Source of the DNA: Gnetum montanum
Lineage: Eukaryota; Streptophyta; Gnetopsida; Gnetales; Gnetaceae
DNA: 64,000 nucleotides
Reading direction: 5' to 3'
Assembly: GCA_015680685.1 (NCBI GenBank)
Contig: MNCI01006793.1
Location: forward strand, 1,365,967 to 1,429,966
Part shown: positions 49,864 through 61,380 of the stretch, in pieces
Position numbering within the stretch: the stretch's first letter is position 1
Layout of the letters: each line of letters starts with the position of its first letter
Position numbers and translations under genes: made by a program
Notes under the pieces: model-generated
Databases searched by the model: none
What the model saw: only the letters and a program-made list of their open reading frames with translations
Told to the model about the DNA's origin: nothing

Positions 49864-51076
49864 TGAAACACCACAAACTTTCGAGCTTAGTGCTTTTCCA
49901 ACAAGAAGCAGGTCCCTGGGACTCACAAGCGACCACGGCTACATCTAGTACCAAACATGGCAACTTCGGAGATCATATGCTTAATTTTCATTAAGTATGC
50001 ATTCTTAGCGTATACGCCCGGCGTATACGCCCAAGTCTACATTCCCAGCATATATGCCCAGCATATACGCCTGACATCTGCAGCGTATACACCCAGTATT
50101 CTCAGCGTATACACCCAACGTGTACGCCCGAAGTTCACAGCGTATACGCCCAACATCCACGACCAGCATACACTCCCCACAAGTACGTCCAGCGTGTACG
50201 ACTAATGCATACACCCAACATGAAATCCTCAAAGATGGCATGGAAGTAGCACTGTAGAACAAGACTTGGTACAAGGCAACAATCATTCGCATATACGCCC
50301 CAGCGTATACACCCAGCATCCACAGCGTATATGCCCAGCTTATACGCCCAGAGTCTACGCTCGCCTGATACAGCGTATACGCTCAGCGTATACACCTAGC
50401 AAATGTAACATATTGTACACTTGTAAATTTTATGCTTTTGCACCTGGTCAATGCACCACGTGTCCCCCAACCTGAGTTTAACGTCAAAACCTGTATAAAA
50501 GCCTAAATTTTTACGAGATCCAGGTCGTTTGGCAAAACTTTTAGAGCAAACCAGAGAGCAGAGATGCTAGGAACTAGAGCAGAAAACTGTATACGCTGGA
50601 CAACCCTGTACGCTGAGCATATAGCCTCTACGCTATGCCTACAGTGCAAACCAGCCCGCAGTCATCCCTGCATCTACCAGGGCTTTTCGTCCGCCTTGTA
50701 TCAATCCACAACTGCGTTAGACCGGTGCATTTGTACTCTTATTTTGAAATGCCATTGTTACATTTTCTTCCTACAATCTGCTATAATCTACATTAATCGT
50801 TGCATGTATTCTGTTTACGCTCTTTTAGGTTTACGCTTTGTTCGCATTAGTTACGCTGTTTACGCCTGTCACGCTGTTTACGTATAACCCAGCGTATTGC
50901 ACTTCGGTGTACGTTCAAGGAAATCATTATCTGATCCATGTGTGGACCACCTAAGGTACTCTGCCTTCGTTCATTCCAACTTGCCCTCAGGCGAAGGTAG
51001 GGTCTTCTGTGCATGTCCTGTGATCCCTCGATCTCTGTTTCCTTCCAGTCGGAGACCGACAATTTCAGACGGTACA
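49864..51076 (+). repeat. 5' LTR of element 4
   Basis: It opens TGAAACACCACAAACTTTCG and ends GACGGTACA just before the primer site. The TATA box TATAAAA is at 50494-50500. Upstream of it, 49998-50400 is filled with GCGTATACGC-type palindromes. The 5' boundary is set by the break in the surrounding Athila-like sequence at 49863 and by the shared start of the element B and element 3 LTRs. Confidence 0.75.
49998..50400. repeat. GCGTATACGC palindrome array in LTR U3
   Basis: More than ten intact or decayed copies of AGCGTATACGCT / GGCGTATACGCC occur, often as half-sites facing each other; a perfect 12-bp copy is at 50372-50383. Related TACGCTG units continue through the leader to about 51620. 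Confidence 0.9.
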
Positions 51077-51098
51077 GAAATTGGCGCTAGAAGCTGGG
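51077..51098 (+). other. Primer-binding site of element 4
   Basis: GAAATTGGCGCTAGAAGC follows the LTR end directly, with CTGGGCC continuing it. It has the TGGCGC start common to plant retroelement primer sites but then differs from the Asp-tRNA type. I cannot assign the tRNA. Confidence 0.75.
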
Positions 51099-51770
51099 CC
51101 TTTGCCTAAAACCTTACCTGCAATCTTCCCAGCGTTTGTGCTATTGGGTGTTTACGCTGCCGACCATACGCTGGTCCCTTTATGAAAACCTCCCAGCGTT
51201 CACGTCGTGCCATTTAAAACCATACCTGAAAACTATCCGGCGTCTACGTTGTTCAGCATCTACGCTGCCCTGTTTAAAAACTCACCCTCTGTAAAATCTC
51301 TAGCGTCTACGCTGCCACACATACATTGCATGTTTTACGTTGCAACTTTGCTTACGCTGCACATAAAACCCTGTATACGCTGTTGACATATATGCCATAG
51401 CCAAGTTTACGCTGAACATCCTACGCTATAAACCTATTTACGCTGCTGTCTGCATACGCTACAATCTATACGCTGTAACCTTGTTTACACCGTACGCTGA
51501 TGTTATATACACTGCCTAGCGTATACGCTATACAATTTACGTCATAGATTCTCTACGTTAACACTATACGTTATGTACCTATATGCTGTATACACTATCA
51601 TTATACGCTAGTCGTTGAAGCGTATACATTGTACACTACCAACGTAGATTTACACTACACTAAGCATACTAACTTCACATCTCTACATCATGTCACATCC
51701 TCAACTTATCATCATGAACACCGCAAACACCACAGCTACAACCACATAAGTCACCGACATCGTAGGCACC
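51099..51770 (+). repeat. Leader of element 4 with TACGCTG repeats
   Basis: The untranslated leader carries dozens of spaced TACGCTG/CAGCGT half-sites from 51130 to 51620, related to the LTR palindromes. A His-rich short frame here (51629-51826) is not supported as a gene. Confidence 0.6.
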
Positions 51771-53987
51771 ATGGCTATCCAAAAGCCCGCGGCACAACCC
51801 ACAACGGGGCCTCGCCAGTTCCTTAGGTTGTAAGGGAGGAACCCATCATCCAACGTCATAACCCAAGACCAATACAACTTCATATGCATGAAGATGCAAG
51901 CTGGCCTAACCGTGGACCAAACTGAAATAGAAGTCAAGAGGCAGTACAAACTCTTCTACAGGGGAGGGCAGGAGTTCATTCCTTCCCCATACGATGTCAT
52001 CCCTGTCCCAGAGTGTTACTCTGAGCTCATCACACAACTCCTCCTGTAAAGGAGTCAATCTTGGGGTTAGCCTACAGTAGATCCTCAATCAGAAGAGGAG
52101 GATGACTTTGTTGCCCAATCTGAACATGAAGACTCGTATCACACCCTTAGCCCTCAAACCCATGTTAACCCCATTTTTCATCCAGGCATAGGGGAAATCA
52201 TGCCCCTCCAACCCTTCAGATTCACCCAAGCGTAAATGCCCCCGCTAGAAACATCCGCATTTGTTCATGTTCCTCCTGCAATCGACCCGCAATTCAGCAC
52301 ACTCCCTCTCGCTATCATCCCCACTGCAGCTACAGGCTCATCCTTGTAAGTACCACCCCCTCACAATAACATGGGAGCAACCTTCCCACCCTGAGTGATC
52401 GGGATGCCAAATGTGATACCAGCATCTACGTCTGCTCATTATATCCCCCACATCCAAACACACGGAGCCCCTTCCATCGCTGTAACCCAACAGGGGTTCC
52501 TCCACAAAACATGATCGGGCAATGGGCAGCGATGGGTGCTCAACCACATCAACCCCCTCGCTACAACATACCACCTCACACTATTCCACCAGCCAACATT
52601 CCCCAAGTACAGCTGCAACCACAGCAATAACAACCTCTCGCTTACAATGTGCCATCCCTAGTGCCACCCGCTATAAGTATTCCACAAGCACAACCGCCGA
52701 CCGCACAGCTTTCAGCCTTTCAACCTACAATCCAACAATCCAGTCTATACAATATGCCACATCCCCAAGCTAACATGTCACCTAGTGCCCAAGGCTGGGC
52801 AGATGCTAAAAAAATAATGCAAGAACTAACTAACAAGGTCAAACGCCTCAAAACAGTTGCCAATGGAGAGTTGAAGGTAGTGGACTTCTACCACGATGAT
52901 CCCATCAGCCCTTCCGTCTCGCCCCTAACCTTGCCCAAAGGCATATCATTGCCTACACTAACTAAATATAATGGGGAAATAGATCCTAATGCTCATCTTA
53001 TAACATTTAGATTAGAGTGTGCATTACTCCAGGCGTGGCCACATGCCATTTTGCGAGTGTTCCCTATGTCCCTCGCAGGGAGAGCACTTGATTGGTACCA
53101 GGCCTTGCCGAGAAATTCCATATTTTCCCTGGAAGAGCTGTTACATCAATTTGTGACCAGGTTCAAGTACAACTTGAAACCTGAAGCAACACTTGACAGC
53201 CTTATACAAGTTAAATAAGCACGTCTGGAACTTGTACAAAAATTTATCCAGAGGTGAAGTGCTGCTCTCAATGAGCTACACGAGCCAATCCCACAGACGT
53301 ACCTACTCACCATTCTAAAGGGGGGCTGTTAACGATTTTTTTAAATCTAAGTTATATTACCTCAATGCGCATAACCTTAACCAAGCCTTTGTACAAATTA
53401 AAAATATAGAGGAGGCGGCCCAAAATAGCCATGATCCTACGTATCTAGCCTTTAAAAATCAACATAGTAAAAAGGATAAAGAAAAGGCTAAAGCAACAAT
53501 AGCGGCAATAGCGGAAACGCAATAAGAAAATGTAGCACAACAAAACAAACCGCTGATGGCCCCTACTAATTATGCTAAACCTATTCCCGCGACTACGCCA
53601 GAATCATCATCATCGCAGAACCCAACACAAAATCGTACGAGAAACTTTGAAAGGAAAGAACCCTCCTAATATACGCCATTGCCTATGAAGCCATCCCAGC
53701 TATTCGACCAAATCCTGAAGGCTGGGTTAATGAAACACAAACAGTTATCCCCCACGGCCATCCAGAGACATGATCGGTTCTGTCAACTCGTTCGAGACCC
53801 AAGCCTAGCAACACCGGATGAGCCTCCAGTACCCAAAGGTTTTAGAATGGATCGCTTCTACGACTATCACCAATGCAATGGGCACGACACGGATTACTGT
53901 TTCACCCTGAAGCAGGACATACAGCGAATGATCGACGAAGGCCAAATCACCTTTGATGAGGCCAACCCTGTCCAACCGCAGAACTAG
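51771..53987 (+). pseudogene. gag of group I element 4
   Basis: The likely start is ATG 51771 (MAIQKPAAQPTTG). The N-terminal part has QAGLTVDQTEIEVKRQYK, then acidic and Pro/Gln-rich stretches. The capsid core at 52800-53220 has VDFYHDDPISPS, LTKYNGEIDPNAHLITFR, FPMSLAGRALDWYQALP and LLHQFVTRFKYNL. A zinc-knuckle-like FYDYHQCNGHDTDYC lies at about 53860-53905, with one Cys replaced by Tyr. It forms the particle in Ty3/gypsy elements. About six in-frame stops and a frameshift near 52485 interrupt it. Most stops stand where Gln or Trp is expected, such as VK-stop-ARLELVQKFIQR-stop. Confidence 0.85.
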
Positions 53988-53990
53988 GCT

Positions 53991-54780
53991 ATGGGGGTGT
54001 ATAAAGACCCTCTGAATACCAGAGAGGCACCATACGTTATTAACATGATCTACCTAGATAATGAACCTGAAACGTCGACCATTAACACCATCTACTCTGA
54101 CTATGAACAACAAACTCCTAACAAGCCATTTATAGTACGCATTCCTCCTACTGCGTCAACACCCACGCCTCAATCATCATATGCCTCGCAGCAGCCATAT
54201 GTTGTCTGCGTACCCTCTTCCATACCAACCTCCAAAACCTCGACACGCGAAAAACCATACGTGGTGCATGTATCTCCCGCCATCACTACCTCAAATCTGC
54301 CAACCCCTCCTACTCAGCCTGCCCCTTTTGTAGTCCGAGTATCACCCGCAGTCACGACAGCGAGGTCCAACCTTTGCCTAAACCAACCCCATACGTTGTT
54401 AGGATGCCCGAAGGTCCTAATGATTACCAACCCTCCACCTCCCAAACATAAAGTAAACCCAGTCCTTATGTCGTCAGGGTGCCTAGCCAACCTTTTGCTC
54501 AACCACATCCGACTGTCCAATCGCAATCCTGCCTAACTCCATACGTAGTACGAATCCCAAGGCAACCTGAAGCCTCCAAACCAACTACACCCCCACACCA
54601 CATGCGAGAACACTTAGCGGATAAGCTTACGTGTGAGCACTTGGAGAAGGAGCGTCAACGGTTAGCTGTAGGGCCACCTAAACCCACTCCGCTTAACGCA
54701 GTGCCCATGACGCCACCTAATAGTCAACCAAACACAGGCCACGAGGGCAAACCATTTAAAAAATTGATACATCTGAAACA
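53991..54780 (+). pseudogene. Gag-protease linker with repeated PYVVRVP motif
   Basis: Two overlapping frames (53991-54536, 54479-54790) together encode seven copies of a P-Y/F-V-V-R/H/C-V/I-P/S motif, spaced about 15-35 residues apart in Pro/Thr/Ser-rich sequence: PFIVRIPP, PYVVCVPS, PYVVHVSP, PFVVRVSP, PYVVRMPE, PYVVRVPS, PYVVRIPR. A frameshift falls near 54360. Remnants in element B (PFFVKVP, PFVIKVS) show that the feature is inherited. The role is unknown; repeated short linear docking sites are one possibility. Confidence 0.6.
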
Positions 54781-55908
54781 ATGGCTCTGAGTAAAAATGA
54801 TAGACCAACAAAGCATGAAATAAAACTGTTGGACCCAATGGACCCAGTAACCACTGATAAAAACATGCCCAACAGTAGAGACTTAGCAATAGCTTTAGCA
54901 CAAGTCACACAAGCACTCAAGCAAAAGAACACTTCACTAAGCTTTTATGACTTAGTTCTAACATCCCAAACACATCGTGAAGCTTTGGTGCACATGTTAA
55001 CGTCGATCCCAATAAGTGAGCACTTACCCCCAAATGAACCCTCCATTCATGCGGTAATGTACTTGCCCCAAGGGACAACTTCCAAACCACTAAGTTTCCA
55101 CAATGATAACATCAAGGTGGATAAGAAAACAGGGGAGATAACAACAGCCCCTATGTTCATAACAATACATGTAAACCAATTCAAAATACATAGGGTCCAC
55201 GTGGATGATGTAGCGGCCACAAACATAGTACCATATCCCATTGTCAAACAACTTGGGCTTACAGAGTTGATCAAACCAACTGCAACGACATGCTTAAAAT
55301 CATTCAGCGGGTTGTGCATGATAGTTAAGGGTAAAATCAACCTAGACTTCATAGCAGGGGATCAATTCCCCACGTCCGCCGACTTCGTAGTAGTCGATGA
55401 AATGCCAGGATTCAACCTAATACTAGGAAGGCCCTGGTTAGCCCAACTGAAAGCAATCTCATCCCCTATACATCAAGAGATTCATCTACCTTATGAAGGT
55501 GGTGAAATCATCATACATGGGAAGGCTACCACACCCATCGTTTCATCGTACATGGACATGGACCAAGGCTCAGAGGTTAAGCTCGAAGAGCCTAGAAAAA
55601 ATGACATAAATGAACAACAACTGGTAAGCGCTAATCCTTTAAACACGGAAGAAGATCCACCTGAAACAGAAACACCTCCACTAGACACTATACATACACC
55701 TCCTCACTTAGAAACAACAGCTAACATAGAACTCACAATAAATACCGAAAAGTCTGAAAACACTGACACGGGAACCATTCCATCAGACGTCCCTTGGGTT
55801 GAGTTACCATTCAACGTAATTAGTGAACGGGACGCTGAATACAGAATCATACCCGCTAACACATCGCCTCACGTCAAAATGAGAAAAATCAAAAAACTAC
55901 TAAAATAA
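54781..55908 (+). CDS. Retroviral-type aspartic protease segment of element 4 (open frame)
   Basis: A 375-codon frame without stops. It may be longer, since it probably continued from the linker by read-through. A conserved pre-protease block (YDLVLTSQTHREALVHMLTS, PLSFHND) precedes the protease fold at about residues 125-240. VHVDDVAATNIVPYPIVKQL holds the active-site position, NLILGRPWLAQL is the second conserved loop, and LPYEGGEIIIHG follows. In element B the active-site triplet is DDG; here Gly is replaced by Val, which should abolish activity. An acidic tail with LPFNVISERDAEYRI ends at TAA 55906, directly followed by a repeat array instead of reverse transcriptase. Confidence 0.8.
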   Translation: MALSKNDRPTKHEIKLLDPMDPVTTDKNMPNSRDLAIALAQVTQALKQKNTSLSFYDLVLTSQTHREALVHMLTSIPISEHLPPNEPSIHAVMYLPQGTTSKPLSFHNDNIKVDKKTGEITTAPMFITIHVNQFKIHRVHVDDVAATNIVPYPIVKQLGLTELIKPTATTCLKSFSGLCMIVKGKINLDFIAGDQFPTSADFVVVDEMPGFNLILGRPWLAQLKAISSPIHQEIHLPYEGGEIIIHGKATTPIVSSYMDMDQGSEVKLEEPRKNDINEQQLVSANPLNTEEDPPETETPPLDTIHTPPHLETTANIELTINTEKSENTDTGTIPSDVPWVELPFNVISERDAEYRIIPANTSPHVKMRKIKKLLK

Positions 55909-56356
55909 TAACAACATAAATCCGTCCGAAATGACGCTAAACTACAATCCATCCGAAATGACGCTAAACTACAATCCATCCGAAATGACGCTAAACTACA
56001 ATCTATCTGGAATGATGTTAAACTATCATGTCCACAATGACATAAAACTAGCCACAATCAGAAATGGTTGATCAACCCAGAAATCCACCCATGTCATTTG
56101 CAATGTTCCCTGTTTACAACTGAGGCCCAAAACGGCCTTAAACTACACACGTGGCCCGAAACGGCCTTAAACTACACACGTGGCCCAAAACGGCCTTAAA
56201 CTACACACATGGCTCGAAACGACCTTAAACTAAACACGTGGCCCGAAACGGCCTTAAACTACACACGTGGCCCGAAATGGCCTTAAACTATGCATGTGGC
56301 CCGAAATGGCCTTAAACTAGTGTGAATGTGGCCCGAAATGGCCTTAAACTAGATTA
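55909..56356 (+). repeat. CTTAAACTA array 1 of element 4
   Basis: About a dozen units of 27-30 bp. The first four read CCGAAATGACGCTAAACTA, the later eight CCCGAAACGGCCTTAAACTA plus CACACGTGG. The array starts at the protease stop and lies just before the 3' end of the antisense gene, as in element B. Confidence 0.9.
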
Positions 56357-56632
56357 CACACTTATACTTTGTTTCCTCTTTCATTTATCATTAGACTCCG
56401 ATTTATGATTACATCCGTGCATTACTCTCAAGAAGATAAAACAAAGAAAAACCCAAAACATTTTACATTGTCATGTCACGTTTACAATTAAACTCAAAAT
56501 CAACAAAAAAAATGTTTGTTTTTCATACATGAAATGATGTACAAGTACAAGAGTTAACTAGTTTCATTCATCTCAATTTACAATTCCCAGTGTAGTTCCA
56601 CAACAACAAAAAAATGACAAAACAAACAGAAA
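56357..56632. other. 3' flank of antisense gene copy C
   Basis: AT-rich non-coding stretch, by position the 3' untranslated and terminator region of the minus-strand gene. I see no clear poly(A) signal that I would defend. Confidence 0.4.
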
Positions 56633-59600
56633 CTAAACATTTGGAGCAGGAGGGTCATCCCCTTTAGACCCACTAGCATCATGGGCCCCCGCTTCCTTGG
56701 GACCAGCTTCGTAAACATCATCGCTACCTTCATCTTGAAAACACAAAAAGAGATAATCAACGTAAGAATAAGAGAAAGATGAAATTACAAACAATGGGCA
56801 ATGAATGAAGAACATAATGACAAAATGCTTACCACAGGGGAGCCCCCTAAGCCGAATTCTAGCTGATGGAGGGTTTCCTCTTTTGAGACACTCGTCCAAT
56901 CCATCCCATCAAGGCCTAGATCAACATCTGCCAAGGCCTTCCCCTTGTCAACAGCTAACCAGGTAGGATGCCTTAGAGGGAATTCACCCACTGACACCTC
57001 CCCAGAAGCGGTTGTAATCATCCTTGTAGGTGACTCCATCTCAACAGTTGTGTTTTGGGTGAAAGTATCAAAAGTAGAGCGCAAACCCCATCCCTCCACA
57101 AACATTTCAAGTTGACATTTTTCAACGGACACTTCCTTTAACGATTTCTTGTAATGATGTTTGTGGTTCTTTTCATCCTAACCCCACTTGTGAACCTTGG
57201 AAGTGAAAGCTTTCCAGTCTTGACATTTGAGGTTCAGCAGGTCTACTTGGGCCTTACGTTCTGCTAGTCTCCGTGTTAGTGACGTGTGACGATTGAGCAG
57301 ATTCCAATACCTAGTATAGGTGACCTTGGAAGTCTGCCAAGAGTGATCACCACTTAGTTTGGTAGAGGTGAACTCATACCGAGTCTTAAGATCGTCACAC
57401 TCAACTGACAACTTGGAGACTTCCTTTTCCTTTGCTTGAATTTGCAACCACAACTGTTCGACGAAACGCCTACAGGTCCACAGTGACTTGGCATTGTGAA
57501 CAAGACCTTCTGCTACTTCCTCATAAACAGGTCTTGGAACCTGCTCAACTTTTGGGGATAGCGTGAGCAAACTCTCTATGCTGATTGTCTCAAAAGGATC
57601 CCACCTTAGTTTGGCACCTATGCACATGAAAAGAACAGACACTAAAACAACAAAAAATAGGGTGTGAAACTCTAAAGCTACAAATAATTCAAAATGTTTA
57701 TACATATGTTAGGGTGGGCCTTCTGAATTCGTCCAACAACTTCTTCAACAATTCCAGCCACAAAATCCATCTTACTCGGCATTTCTGTCCAAGAAAATGG
57801 CCCATGAGTGCAGGACGAACTAACCTCCGCGGTTCTTTCAGGGGGAACTGTTTTCATAGGTACGTCCAACTACACCGTTCTGGTTTCGTTGCCTTCGTCT
57901 GGAAGAAATGAAAATATGAAAATAAAATACCATGGAAATGATAATTAACGAGGCAAGATAAGATAAAATGAAAAAGAAAACATACCGTGCTCCTTATCAC
58001 CTTCTGGGGGATCGCCTAAGTCCAGCTTTCCCGTAAGAAAGCTGCTAAACATTTGATCGACACCACCGTGGTCATCCAACAGCTCAGTTTCTATGGTGTC
58101 TCCCTTCAACTCTTCCGTTCCTCCTCCCTGATCCTTCTCCACATTTTCCTCGTGACTGTTTCGCTCCATGTTAGTCTCCTCCTCTTCAGTAATAGTCTCT
58201 AATTCCTGCTTCCTCACTTCTCGAGTCAGGTCCGAAGGTATCAGTGGCATGTAAGCAATCAAAGTAAAAATTATGAACAAACAATAACGCAATGAGTGTA
58301 CTAAGTTTACTAACTGTGTACAGGCATCTTGAATCGTATGCACTTCACTCGTGGCTCGTTGACATTCGAGGCTTCCTCGGTTGAGCACTCGCGCTTTGTT
58401 AGCTTCCCCTTAGCCTTGCCAATGGTCTCTTTGATGACTCGTTCGGCTCTTCTTGTAGTGTAAGGCACATTGTCTAGCTCTAATCCCAAACTATCGCGTG
58501 TGTGAATTGAGGTACCTGATGACCCCCCTATTGTAATAGACATGGATTCATCAATTCCCTCAAGAACATCTTGGAACTCTGTAACTTCAAACAAGTGGTT
58601 GATCCACGGGCATGATAGTTGACCCCGATCCCATACAACATACTTGTTGTCTGCGCGAACTACCAAGAACTCATCTAAGTTGCGCAGGTAACTGGCAAAG
58701 AAGGCAAAGGTGAAGTGGGACTGCGCCTTGACATTCGAGCGCAATCGCACTATCTCCTTATGCATGCCCAACAACAAAAATTGGTCCCAATTATAGCACA
58801 CTCCGGTTTCTAGGATAGTTCGCATGATACGCACAGCTTCGACCCCAAGACTCCGTACCTGGGACAAGGATTTCAGGAATACTCATGCCCTAAATAGGGG
58901 ATATAGTTCATTCACCTCCTTAACTTTTGATTTCCCCTACATTGGGAATCCCTTGGCACCCTTGGCCACACCCAGCCAGTCCTCCAATTCATGAACCGTT
59001 TGGAGCTCTTTATGAGCTCTGTTTAAAACTACATTTATACCATATGCCGGTACACCAAATAAGTTTGAAAAGAATTCAGACGACAGATGAAAAACTATCT
59101 TAACACCCTTAATCCAGGTGCTATAGTAAGTGATAGACTCATTGAAGGAATCAACGATCCTAACTATCTCTGCTATTGATACATCAGGGCTCAGGGTCGT
59201 GAAGAGGTCCATGAGGCCAGCGTCATCTAAGCAACGAACGATGGATGACAGGGCATGGGTAAGCAACCATTTTCGAGCCTTATTAACCTCCCCGAACTTC
59301 ATTGACAAGGTGGTCTTAGTTTGCCCCATTGTGACAGGGTCCCCGCCAGGAGGTACATTAACTACAAATAAAATTTGAAATCATCATATCAGTATAATTC
59401 CCGACGGTTGAACAAACACATTAGCACATCTAGGAAATGTTGTCATTTACCATTAGTTGTGGACTTGGAGGTGCTACCTAAGCCAGAGTCGTGAGGGAAG
59501 ACTGGCCCCTTGTTTGACCAATATTCATGCAACCATCCACAAGCTTGGCACATCGCGAATGCTCTAGAAAATTGCTTGTGAAAATGAACGATAGCACCCT

Positions 59601-61120
59601 TCGTTTGAGCTACTACGGCTCCATGAAGGGTGGGACCTACCATAAATGCCTCTAGAGCTGTACGAGCTAGAACAAGCCCGTCATCCTCGACGCACATTTC
59701 GTCTGGGTTAACTTTAGGCCTACAAACGAACGGATGTCAAAACAGAAGCAAGTACCAAACGGCGAAAAGAAACAACAAACTTAAATGGTCCTACCTATCC
59801 ACTCAGTACACTGTGCGAGGGGGATTCTGGAACAGTGTGTGTGCGGGCGCAGCTAAGAACAAAATGTTATTGAGGTAGTCCTGTCCTCGCGGCAATTATG
59901 CCCACACACGTACTAATGGGTGCATAGACCTGGGCCCGCGGGAAGAACCGTCCTCATTCACAAGTGGCCCCTCATCGATGTCTTCTATGAAGACCACGAC
60001 ACCCTCCGCGGCTCCCGGCAACATGGCCTCAAGCACACTCCGCGCCACCAGTTCACTCAGGTTCGACCAGACAACCACTTCGAAGTTGTCCAACATGAAG
60101 GCCAAAAATTCACATGCACCTTCTCTGAACCAGACCCCATTGTTGTCAACAGTTAGATTTGGGGTAGGCACATCAGCCTCAATGGGGCCAAACCATGTTA
60201 ACACCCCAACGAGCTCAACGACGAGGAGAAAAGGCTTAGTATCCCTGCAAGAAACTAGAATCCCATCGTAAACTCAGCCATGCATCAAAACGACACGAAA
60301 AATAAAAGTTCACATCGTAGACTGACACTTAGGAAAGATTGCAAATTGTTTATGCTCGGTGTATACGCTGCTTAACCCAGCGTATACGCTGATAAAAACT
60401 ATTTACACTCGGCGAATACGCTGCTTAACTCAGCGTATACGCTGACAAAAAAAAACTATTTATGCTTAGCGTATACGCTGCCTAACTCAGCGTACATGCT
60501 GAAAATGAACTGTTTACACTGTCGACCGAACTGTTTACAGTTAGCGTCTACACTGTAGAAACCCTCAACGTATATGCCATAGGAGCCTTCAGCGTAAATA
60601 TCCTACGCTAGACACTAAACAAACAGTTTACGCCGAAAACAGTTTACATGAAAACAGGTCCACGCTATACCATACTTAAAAGAATGAACCTTTTACGCTC
60701 AGCGTATACGCTATAGAAACCCTCAGCATTTACGCCGTAACAACCTTCAGCATATACGCTGATAAAATCTTCTACGCTTAGTGCAAAAAAAGTGTTTACG
60801 CTGTGCACTGAAAACAAATTACGCCATGAAAATCTACGCCTTCGCTAACTCACGCTCGGCGTATATGCCGAAACCCTCTACGCAAACCCTCTACGCTCGA
60901 CGTATACGCCGAGGCCCTCTACGCGACTGTCTACGCTACGAAACATGCACAAGCAAAAAATAATCAACAGAGATAGAATTAGAGCCTACCTGCGTGATAA
61001 TCTAGGCCATGATGGAATCCTGGGCCTCAGCAAGCATTGCAGCATGGCTTCACTCTCCTCTGCGAAGTTCAAGTTAGGACCCTTCCTCCCCTACCCTTCC
61101 ACTTCCTTGCATTTGCCCAT
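56633..61120 (-). pseudogene. Antisense accessory gene copy C (FCP1/NIF-like domain plus helical region), best-preserved copy
   Basis: On the minus strand eight exons can be followed: e1 61120-60990 (MGKCKEVEG...); e2 60244-59795; e3 59719-59451; e4 59361-about 58312; e5 about 58242-57986; e6 57898-57704; e7 57617-56833; e8 56733-56633. Junctions e1/e2 and e2/e3 are phase 2 and e3/e4 is phase 1, all AG/GT. Exon 2 reads KPFLLVVELVGVLTWFGPI, FREGACEFLAFMLDNFEVVV and LAAPAHTLFQNPPRTVY: the FCP1/NLI-interacting-factor order, with both acidic motifs changed. Exon 4 has FFSNLFGVPAYG and YNWDQFLLL. Exon 7 is a charged helix. The end is GDDPPAPNV. Stops occur in e1, e2 (two), e4 (two), e6 and e7, so it is a pseudogene. 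Function beyond the fold is unknown; a FAR-off alternative is a purely element-born ORF. Confidence 0.75.
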
Positions 61121-61380
61121 CTCGGCGTCCTCTACACTGAGATCAACAGTTTACGCTGAGGGTGAAACTGTTTACGCCTACGCTGAGCCTCTACGCCAGA
61201 GTTTGAATCTCTACGCCACCGTCAGAACTTCTACGCTCTGCATCTACAATGAGGTTCATTCGTTGGCGTCTATGCTTAGGGTTTTGGTTCTACGCTCACG
61301 CTCACGTTTACGCTTACGCCAGGGTTCAATGGTTTACGCTTACACTGTATATTTTACGCTATGATCTTACGCTCACAATA
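60330..61380. repeat. GCGTATACGC palindrome array in intron 1 and 5' region of the antisense gene
   Basis: The same palindrome type as in the LTR at 49998-50400 recurs here, in two blocks: 60350-60930, inside intron 1 of the minus-strand gene, and 61130-61370, upstream of its start codon. Perfect AGCGTATACGCT copies occur, for example at 60379-60390, mixed with TACGCTG half-sites. Confidence 0.9.

Noticed and set aside
50005-50395. Two overlapping minus-strand open frames rich in Tyr, Ala and Gly
   Set aside because: They arise from translating the GTATACGC repeat array, which keeps several frames open by chance.
51629-51826. Histidine-rich small protein
   Set aside because: It lies across the leader and gag start of element 4 in another frame and has no counterpart in the other group I copies.
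55909-56356. CRISPR-like look of the regularly spaced repeats
   Set aside because: Units are head-to-tail satellite-like repeats without unique spacers, no cas genes are near, and the context is a plant retrotransposon.
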